A DNA stretch of 23,133 nt from an uncultured Fretibacterium sp. (GTDB lineage: Bacteria > Synergistota > Synergistia > Synergistales > Aminobacteriaceae): positions 1 to 23,133 of the forward strand of contig CALGHA010000084.1 of the NCBI GenBank assembly GCA_937915835.1. The letters run 5' to 3'. The position numbers were made by a program, and so were the translations under genes. Below are positions 1 through 5,617 of the stretch, piece after piece; position 1 is the stretch's first letter; each line of letters begins with the position of its first letter. Under the pieces are notes generated by a model. It worked only from the letters and a program-made list of their open reading frames with translations. It was not told where the DNA came from and ran no database searches.

Positions 1-107
1 ACAGCCTGATAATATTAGCAAAATAAATCCAGCAATGTCAATATTACCGTATTATTTTCCGTCAAAAATAGCATGAAAATTTTTACCGAAACTCGGACAA
101 AAGATGT
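1..107. other. Contig edge, no gene seen
   Basis: AT-rich sequence between the contig end and the first terminator. I see no ORF with a ribosome site, no RNA gene and no repeat. A short plus-strand frame beginning at 73 runs over the terminator and the antisense of the next gene and is not credible. Confidence 0.6.
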
Positions 108-140
108 AAAAAAAAGAGAACTCGTGCAAGACAAGTTCTC
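108..140 (-). terminator. Rho-independent terminator after the small exported protein
   Basis: On the minus strand GAGAACT (140-134) pairs with AGTTCTC (122-116) around an 11-nt loop and is followed by eight T (115-108). It lies about 30 nt past the stop codon at 172 and would end the two-component/exported-protein transcription unit. Confidence 0.85.
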
Positions 141-171
141 CCATAAAAATAGAACACGTTATATTTTGCTG

Positions 172-591
172 CTATTTCTCCTGAATAGAAGCGATCATTC
201 CCATAACTTCGTCTTCAGCATTCTCGCCGCCGGTTACAACGATAAGTGCGTAATGTTCTTTGTCGCCGATAACTAAGCAGTCGCTCTCAACGCCGTTCTG
301 ATTGGTCATCTGGAAGTTATAGCCGAGCTCTGTATTCTTAAGATTTTTGCCATTCAGAGCTTCAACAAAAGCCTCTGCAATTTCCTTCAAGCTCGCGCCG
401 TCGGTCGTGTCGTAAGAAATGCTCATTGAAGCTGAGTTGTCGTTCTTAACAAATCCGACTGTCTCGCCGTCCTGTTCAGCTGTCCAACCCGCAGGAACAT
501 CGATCGTGTAAGCTCCGAAGTCCTGAACTCCTGCAAATGCCGTTGAAGCCGCAAAAACTACTAACGCTAATACTAAAAGTGAACGTTTCAT
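172..591 (-). CDS. Small exported protein, PsbP/Mog1-like (hypothetical)
   Basis: A 139-residue protein with a clear Sec signal peptide (KR, then a hydrophobic stretch ending STAFA, cleavage near residue 20). The mature part starts with a GAYTIDVPAGW-type segment followed by alternating strands. This resembles the PsbP/Mog1-like (DUF1795-type) fold, in which an 'idvP.gW' motif opens the domain; this is a pattern match by eye, not a search result. No catalytic motif or lipobox is visible, so it is probably a soluble extracytoplasmic protein. AGGAGG lies 9-10 nt before the ATG. It sits 65 nt downstream of the histidine kinase on the same strand, so it may be co-transcribed with the two-component pair or made from a weak promoter in the gap. 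Function unknown. Confidence 0.8.
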   Translation of the reverse strand: MKRSLLVLALVVFAASTAFAGVQDFGAYTIDVPAGWTAEQDGETVGFVKNDNSASMSISYDTTDGASLKEIAEAFVEALNGKNLKNTELGYNFQMTNQNGVESDCLVIGDKEHYALIVVTGGENAEDEVMGMIASIQEK

Positions 592-656
592 GAAAAAAAT
601 TCCTCCTGAAAATTAATTTATTTACCTTCTTAAGCTGTCGAGAAAATTTCATCCCG

Positions 657-1970
657 TCAGCATTGAGGCCGTAAGTCTTGTGTGTTGCAATATAGAATAA
701 TATCTACGGAAAAAGTCTCATTCTCCGTCGTGATATTCATTGTGCCCCCGTAATGTTCTACAGTGTTTCTTACGGAGATTAAGCCTATGCCCTGACCTGA
801 AATTTTTTGCTGCAAATCTTTATACGGGTTATCAATTGAGAGACCGAGCATAAATTCAGAGAGCATTGACGAGATTATTTTTACGCGGCGGCTTTGCTCT
901 GGAAGACTTGAGACGGCTTTTAAAGCGTTCTCCGTGAGATTTCCGAGCATTGCGCAGTATTCGGTCTCGTTCATCGGCAAAACTTCAGGGAGTTCCAGCT
1001 TCCAGAAAATTTTTGTCCCTTGAGAACTCGCAATCTTGTCATAATGTGAAGCAATCGCGTCTACAGCCCTATTCTCACAATAATTTATGTAGCTCTGATT
1101 AGATTTTGCCGTCAATTGTGAGAGATAAACTTTCAGCTCGTCAAATTCTTCATTCTCGGCTAATTCCGAAATCACGCTTAAATGCTGGCGAAAGTCATGA
1201 CGTAACGCCCGCGTCTCGTTCATATAATTTTTCAGCTCGTTGTATCTCTTACTCTCAATGTGAAGCAGATCGTTTTCCTGCTGAAGTTTTGCACTGTCAA
1301 CTAATTTTGCTGTAGTCCAGAACCAAAGATGAATAAACATAAACACAACGACAGGAATTAGCAAATATAACAAAAGTGCAATTGGCCGAACTCTTCCAGT
1401 CATGACAACTTTCGGGCTTATCGGAGTTATCCAGTTCGTGAAAAGCGTTATGCTTAAAGGCAGAAAAAACATGTATTTCCAGATTGATTTAATTCTGTCT
1501 TCGTTAAGGAGCATGGGAATTTTCACGGTTAATGTCCTGAAGAAGATTATTCCCACAACAAGAGAAAGTCCCAGACATACAAGCCCCGAACTCACGAGGA
1601 ACGGCCCGAAACCTTTTGCAAGTTCAACAGGTCCCATTAAGATAGTCGTATACATTGGGCAGAACTCGCATAGCATCATAGCGTTGAAGAAGCAGAATAA
1701 CTTTTTGTTAAACTCACAGTCCAGACAGAATAAATATACGGCGAACAAGATTATCATTCCTGAGGCGAAAAATCCCTTAACTTTCGGAAAATATTTATCG
1801 CACAGAAATGTTCCGGCCAATATCAAGCCAGTTAAAATTATTCCGACGGCCTTAAAAGTGAACGAACGCGAAAATTTCAGATTATCAATCACCGGCATAA
1901 ACGCGAAGATTGTGATGGGGATTAATATTGCGAACTCAAGGGCATAACGAAGAGATAATTGATGTATCAC
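657..1970 (-). CDS. Sensor histidine kinase, AgrC/GHKL type
   Basis: A 437-residue membrane sensor kinase. Residues 1-220 contain about six hydrophobic membrane segments with short loops and no large extracellular domain. A coiled linker (223-250) leads to the phosphoacceptor motif ALRHDFRQH with His258, the RHD..xH box of the HPK10/AgrC family. The N box is NLTENALKA (344-352) and the ATP-lid glycine box is GQGIGLISV (392-400), typical of HATPase_c_5 (GHKL) domains. The start codon is GTG at 1970-1968, overlapping the TGA stop of the upstream response regulator by 4 nt (GTGA), which implies translational coupling. It should phosphorylate the LytTR regulator encoded just upstream. In Gram-positive relatives such kinases often sense peptides; no agrB/agrD-like gene is present here, so the signal is unknown. 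Confidence 0.93.
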   Translation of the reverse strand: MIHQLSLRYALEFAILIPITIFAFMPVIDNLKFSRSFTFKAVGIILTGLILAGTFLCDKYFPKVKGFFASGMIILFAVYLFCLDCEFNKKLFCFFNAMMLCEFCPMYTTILMGPVELAKGFGPFLVSSGLVCLGLSLVVGIIFFRTLTVKIPMLLNEDRIKSIWKYMFFLPLSITLFTNWITPISPKVVMTGRVRPIALLLYLLIPVVVFMFIHLWFWTTAKLVDSAKLQQENDLLHIESKRYNELKNYMNETRALRHDFRQHLSVISELAENEEFDELKVYLSQLTAKSNQSYINYCENRAVDAIASHYDKIASSQGTKIFWKLELPEVLPMNETEYCAMLGNLTENALKAVSSLPEQSRRVKIISSMLSEFMLGLSIDNPYKDLQQKISGQGIGLISVRNTVEHYGGTMNITTENETFSVDIILYCNTQDLRPQC

Positions 1971-2719
1971 TTTGCTCCTCCTGCTTCTCTCCTGATACGC
2001 GAAATTTGATATTGCGTGAACTGTTCAATAATTTTTGCCCGGCCTCGAATTTTCACGGGATATTTATAACCGTCTTCCATTATGAATAAATCTTTATTGC
2101 GAGTTAATGAAGCCGTGTAATCCATGTTGATGATTATTCCCCTGTTGCAGATGAGAAATCTTTTATCGTCCTTGAGAATTTCCTCGAACTCCGAAAATTT
2201 CATACTGCATAACAAGCAATTTCCTTCTGACATTACGACTTCAACAGTGTGATCGTGTGATAATATCGCCGAAATTTTACGTAATGGGATTTCATAGTTT
2301 GAGCGTGAAACTCTTACGGTTATTGACGGTTCGGGAGAGTCAAGAAAACTTACGGCTTCCCTGAGAACTCGGCCAAGTCTTGAAGTCTCATAAGGTTTCA
2401 CAAGATAATCAAACGGGTGTAAAGGAAAAGCCTCTAACGCAAATTCCCTTGAAGATGTCGTGAAGATTAACAGGGTTTTATTGTCGAATTTCCGAAGTCT
2501 TTCGGCTGTCTGAATACCGTTGAGCTTGTTCATGAGAATATCGAGAAAGACAATGTGATATTTTTGCGGCTCAAAACTGTTCAATAATCCTTCTCCGTCA
2601 GCAAAACACGTAATAGTTCTAGGACTTGAGTAATTCTCAGTGAACCATCTGTGAATATTCTGCTGTAATTTCTCGGCATCTCGTCTCACATCATCGACAA
2701 CGGCAATTCTGAAGTCCAT
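1967..2719 (-). CDS. LytTR-family response regulator
   Basis: 250 residues. The N-terminal receiver domain (about 1-120) has acidic pocket D9/D10, phosphoacceptor D60 in HIVFLDILM, the T87/T88 switch region and K108 in LVKPY. The C-terminal LytTR DNA-binding domain (about 132-240) contains the ISAILSHDHTVEV and FLICNRGIIINM segments typical of AgrA/LytR/VirR proteins. The start is supported by AAAGGAG 7-8 nt before the ATG. It is the first gene of the minus-strand unit and overlaps the kinase start by 4 nt. Two LytTR-like direct repeats lie 66-94 bp upstream next to a weak promoter, so it may control its own transcription and perhaps the divergent HAD phosphatase gene. The cognate targets cannot be read from this window. 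Confidence 0.94.
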   Translation of the reverse strand: MDFRIAVVDDVRRDAEKLQQNIHRWFTENYSSPRTITCFADGEGLLNSFEPQKYHIVFLDILMNKLNGIQTAERLRKFDNKTLLIFTTSSREFALEAFPLHPFDYLVKPYETSRLGRVLREAVSFLDSPEPSITVRVSRSNYEIPLRKISAILSHDHTVEVVMSEGNCLLCSMKFSEFEEILKDDKRFLICNRGIIINMDYTASLTRNKDLFIMEDGYKYPVKIRGRAKIIEQFTQYQISRIRREAGGAK

Positions 2720-2762
2720 TATGCTGCTCCTTTCGTGAGTGAAATTATTTCATTGTTCAAGA

Positions 2763-2813
2763 ATGATAACAATATGAGCAAGTTGACGTTTACGAAGAAT
2801 AAATTACGTTCAC
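2763..2813 (-). promoter_or_regulatory. Response-regulator promoter with LytTR direct repeats
   Basis: On the plus strand GACGTTTAC (2785-2793) and TACGTTCAC (2805-2813) form a direct repeat with 11 bp between copies (20 bp period). They match 7 and 8 of 9 positions of the LytTR consensus [TA][AC][CA]GTTN[AG][TG], which usually occurs as direct repeats 12-13 bp apart. On the minus strand an extended -10 (TGTTATCAT, 2771-2763) has no good -35, and the nearer repeat lies over the expected -35 position. This is what a promoter activated by the regulator would look like. Further half-site-like CAGTT motifs occur at 2847-2860. Confidence 0.45.
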
Positions 2814-3011
2814 GCTGTGATATTATTCAGCAGTTTCGAAGTGCAAGAACTGTAACTGAAAATTTTACATCATAGTCAACCTATTTATTGCGTAAAAATT
2901 TTAATTTGATTTTGCTTTGATTATATTTCCTGACTGTCATAAAATATGAAGCACTTCACCCATCAAATTACTTCATCGTAATAAACAAATTAGCTAGGAG
3001 GTTATATTATT

Positions 3012-4091
3012 ATGAAACGAAAATTTTTGTTGGCATTAACTCTCGTGTTTGTTATGGCAGGATTGGCCTGTGCAATGTCCGTTGAAGATATTGCGAAGAT
3101 TTCTGTGAAGGCTGACGGTTCGGACTTCAAATATTGGAACGAAGATGCGCCGTCGTTGAAAGCTCTCAAAGCCTACGTTGAGGATGTTACGAACCCTGAA
3201 AGCCCGAATTTTATTCCCGTTGAGGACAGAATTTGCGTGTCAGACATGGACGGAACTTTTTACGGTGAACTTGCTCCGACTTATTCCGAATGGTATTTAT
3301 TCTTCCATAGAGTATTTGACGATGAAACTTATACCCCTAACCCAACTTTGAAGGCCTATGCTGAAGAGTGTTTAGCCGCCGCAAAAGCAAATAAAATTAC
3401 TTCGGACATGGACGCCGGCGAAGATATGGCTCAGGCTTATGCTTTCGAGGGGATGACGCTTGAAGAATTTGACGCTTATATCGACAACTTCATGAAGAAC
3501 ACGCCGCTTGACGGATTAAGCAACTGTTCATTCGCCGAAGCATATTATCTTCCGATGGTCGAAGTGATTTCGTATCTCAAGGCCAATGGTTTCAATTTCT
3601 ACGTTGTAACTGGAACTGACCGCCAGCTTGTTCGTGTTGCGCTCCGGGCAATCCCGACAATTCAGCCGGATCACGTTATCGGAACTGACAGCATTAACAT
3701 TGCTCAACGTCAGGGCTTTGCAGGATCTCAATATTTCCAGTTTGAGGAGCCGGATATCATGATGCGCGGAGCTTATCAGGCAACTAACAACAAGATGATG
3801 AAAGTCTCGAACATCTGCCGCGAAATTGGCAAGCGTCCTGTTATTGCGCTCGGAAACAGCGGCTCTGATGCTTCAATGCTGAATTACGCCGTCTTTAACC
3901 CGCAATATAAAAGTATGGCTATGGGCGTAAACTGCGACGACGGAGAACGAGATTGGGGCGGCCCGGAAAAAGCTAAAGGCTTCAGAGCTTTATGCGAAAA
4001 ATTCGGCTGGGTTGCAATCTCAATGCGCGACGACTGGAAAACGATTTACGGTGACGGCGTCGAGAAGACGGAACAGAAATTCAGACAGTAA
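3012..4091 (+). CDS. Exported HAD-superfamily phosphatase
   Basis: 359 residues with a signal peptide (MKRKF plus hydrophobic core, likely cleaved near ACA-MS at about residue 22). HAD motif I is CVSDMDGTFYG with nucleophile D78 and acid/base D80; motif II is the T in VVTGTDR (T200); the motif III lysine is probably K261 or K264; motif IV is LGNSGSDASM with D286. A helical cap insertion lies between motifs I and II (about 90-185). The protein should be a magnesium-dependent phosphohydrolase acting outside the cytoplasm. Its substrate is unknown; the DGT and GNSGSD motifs resemble phosphoserine-phosphatase-like or Cof-like enzymes. A strong AGGAGG site lies about 9 nt before the ATG. It is divergent from the LytTR operon across 292 bp and has its own terminator, so it is probably monocistronic. 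Confidence 0.88.
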   Translation: MKRKFLLALTLVFVMAGLACAMSVEDIAKISVKADGSDFKYWNEDAPSLKALKAYVEDVTNPESPNFIPVEDRICVSDMDGTFYGELAPTYSEWYLFFHRVFDDETYTPNPTLKAYAEECLAAAKANKITSDMDAGEDMAQAYAFEGMTLEEFDAYIDNFMKNTPLDGLSNCSFAEAYYLPMVEVISYLKANGFNFYVVTGTDRQLVRVALRAIPTIQPDHVIGTDSINIAQRQGFAGSQYFQFEEPDIMMRGAYQATNNKMMKVSNICREIGKRPVIALGNSGSDASMLNYAVFNPQYKSMAMGVNCDDGERDWGGPEKAKGFRALCEKFGWVAISMRDDWKTIYGDGVEKTEQKFRQ

Positions 4092-4103
4092 GAAATTTAT
4101 TTA

Positions 4104-4133
4104 CCCTCTCGTTTAAGCGGGAGGGATTTTTTT
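4104..4133 (+). terminator. Rho-independent terminator of the HAD phosphatase gene
   Basis: CCCTCTCG (4104-4111) pairs with CGGGAGGG (4118-4125) around a 6-nt loop, with one G-U pair, followed by A and seven T (4127-4133). It begins 13 nt after the stop codon. Read on the other strand the hairpin is followed only by a broken T run, so termination of the converging operon here would be weak. Confidence 0.9.
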
Positions 4134-4172
4134 GTGATTGAGTAAAATTTTTGCTATGGGGAGGCGTTATTA

Positions 4173-4955
4173 TTACATGTTAATCAACGTTTTTAATGAG
4201 CCGTCTTCTGCCCATTCACAGGCTTTCTCGTAATCCTCGTTTGTGTCGAACTCAATCCATCCGTGAGAAAATCTTATCGCCTTAACTTTTCGTCCTGATT
4301 CGATTATAGCGTTGAGTAAATCCGTTATGTAGGCTTTGCGAACTGTTTTACCCGATTGCTGCCAGGCTTTACCCTCGTAATTTTTATACGCTTCATTCAT
4401 AGTTTTAACGATATACTCAAGCCCAGCATGTGAGAATTTCAACAGGCCTATGTATCTTGCACTTATCGTTTCAAGTTTCGGATTTTCGAGACCAAGCTCA
4501 ACTATATTATTATCGTCGTCAATCGTGAGGCTCTCGGTGTCAAAGGCGATTTTCCCGTAACGTTTCAGCCAATATTCGCGCCAGTCGTCATCAACAGAAA
4601 CGCAAAAATCCCCGTCAGCCTTCATCATCTCTATCAACATTCCAGGCTCAAACAAAATATCAGAATAGCTGACGATTAAGTCATCGTTGAACTCGCTTTT
4701 TGCCGCCATGAGGGACTCGACCATGTTAGTATTTGCGTAGTCGAGATTGTCATAATATTTCACGCCGTCATATTTTATTTTTTCAGCCGCATAGCCCCTT
4801 ACGATGGAAATATCATCAATACCGCAAGCCCTGTAAATCTCAAGCTGACGTTGAATAATCGTTTTTCCTGCGAAATTCAACATTCCTTTCGGAAGTCCCT
4901 GCGTGTATTTCTTGAGCCTTGTTCCTTGTCCTGCCGCTAAAATCAATGCTTTCAT
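4173..4955 (-). CDS. CTP-dependent nucleotidyltransferase, Cj1416/LicC-like
   Basis: 260 residues with the sugar-phosphate nucleotidyltransferase fold. The nucleotide-binding signature LAAGQGTRLKKYT....PK is at 6-23, an acceptor-side segment resembling LicC (ANTNMVESLMAA) at 74-85, and the metal-binding aspartate in VSYSDILFE (D99). LicC enzymes transfer CMP from CTP to phosphocholine. The C. jejuni homologue Cj1416 (about 250 aa) transfers CMP to L-glutamine phosphate. The neighbours decide between these: the next two genes upstream match Cj1417 and Cj1418 in type, so I infer a CTP:phosphoglutamine cytidylyltransferase role. The ATG lies 1 nt after the stop of the amidotransferase gene, so the two are tightly coupled. 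It is the last gene of the operon. A phosphocholine or sugar-phosphate substrate remains possible. Confidence 0.85.
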   Translation of the reverse strand: MKALILAAGQGTRLKKYTQGLPKGMLNFAGKTIIQRQLEIYRACGIDDISIVRGYAAEKIKYDGVKYYDNLDYANTNMVESLMAAKSEFNDDLIVSYSDILFEPGMLIEMMKADGDFCVSVDDDWREYWLKRYGKIAFDTESLTIDDDNNIVELGLENPKLETISARYIGLLKFSHAGLEYIVKTMNEAYKNYEGKAWQQSGKTVRKAYITDLLNAIIESGRKVKAIRFSHGWIEFDTNEDYEKACEWAEDGSLKTLINM

Positions 4956-4956
4956 G

Positions 4957-5586
4957 TTAATTCATTTCTCCTTCAGCAAATAAATTCTTTATCATGTCAA
5001 TATCCTCACTCACGAACACGCTTTCACGTTCCGGGTGCCACATCGTCGCTAAAATTGGCCTGGTCTTGTGTCTGACTGCTTCGATAATTCCGTCAGGAGC
5101 TTTCGCGAGAGTTTCGAGTTCACCAGGAATTAAATTTATACACGCCTGATTGTGATATGAATTGACTTCACGGCCCGAGAAAATTTTTTCATCGCTGATT
5201 AATTCATGACGAGTTCTGACATGTCCTGTTACGTTCACGAGGTCTTGAGCAAAGTAATCAAGTATAAATTGCATGCCCCTGCAAAGAGCGTAAACGGGAA
5301 TATTTTTATTGATGGCGATGTCGAGTAATATTTTTTCCGTAAAATCGCGTTCAGGAGCATTCCCACCGTATTTTGCTAAACTGTTGCCGCCGGTTAAGAT
5401 TATTCCTGATGGATTTATGACGCGTGTAAATTCTTCGATGGCCTCACGATTTAGTTTATTCGGAACTGGAGCAGGAAGATAACCGCATGACCTGATTAAT
5501 TCCGTAATTCGCTGGTCCGCACAATCCCGACGTTCGTTATAAGCCTCGATAATGTCAACTCGCTGTGTGAAAATTACAGTCTTCAT
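4957..5586 (-). CDS. Class I glutamine amidotransferase-like hydrolase (peptidase C26), Cj1417-like
   Basis: 209 residues when started at the ATG at 5586, which has GAAGGAG 8 nt upstream; the frame stays open upstream to 5679, but that start would overlap the previous gene and lacks a ribosome site. The oxyanion-strand motif is GIILTGGNSLAKYGGN (61-76), the nucleophile C102 is in YALCRGMQ, and the His-Glu pair is H184/E186 in MWHPERE. This is the gamma-glutamyl-GABA hydrolase (PuuD/C26) family. In C. jejuni Cj1417 cleaves the gamma-glutamyl group from CDP-phosphoramidyl-glutamine, giving cytidine diphosphoramidate and glutamate. That role fits here because the gene lies between a Cj1416-like transferase and a Cj1418-like kinase. 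The gap to the kinase stop is 31 nt. Confidence 0.88.
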   Translation of the reverse strand: MKTVIFTQRVDIIEAYNERRDCADQRITELIRSCGYLPAPVPNKLNREAIEEFTRVINPSGIILTGGNSLAKYGGNAPERDFTEKILLDIAINKNIPVYALCRGMQFILDYFAQDLVNVTGHVRTRHELISDEKIFSGREVNSYHNQACINLIPGELETLAKAPDGIIEAVRHKTRPILATMWHPERESVFVSEDIDMIKNLFAEGEMN

Positions 5587-5617
5587 GATAAATTCTCCTT
5601 CATGATATGATATTTTT

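Noticed and set aside
1402..1947. 181-residue plus-strand ORF
   Set aside because: It is antisense to the membrane part of the histidine kinase, has no ribosome site and shows no recognisable motif.
4173..4955. LicC (phosphocholine cytidylyltransferase) call with LicD at 21202 as a lic1-type phosphocholine system
   Set aside because: No choline kinase or transporter is seen, and the coupled amidotransferase and PEP-synthase-like genes fit the phosphoramidate pathway better; kept only as an alternative.
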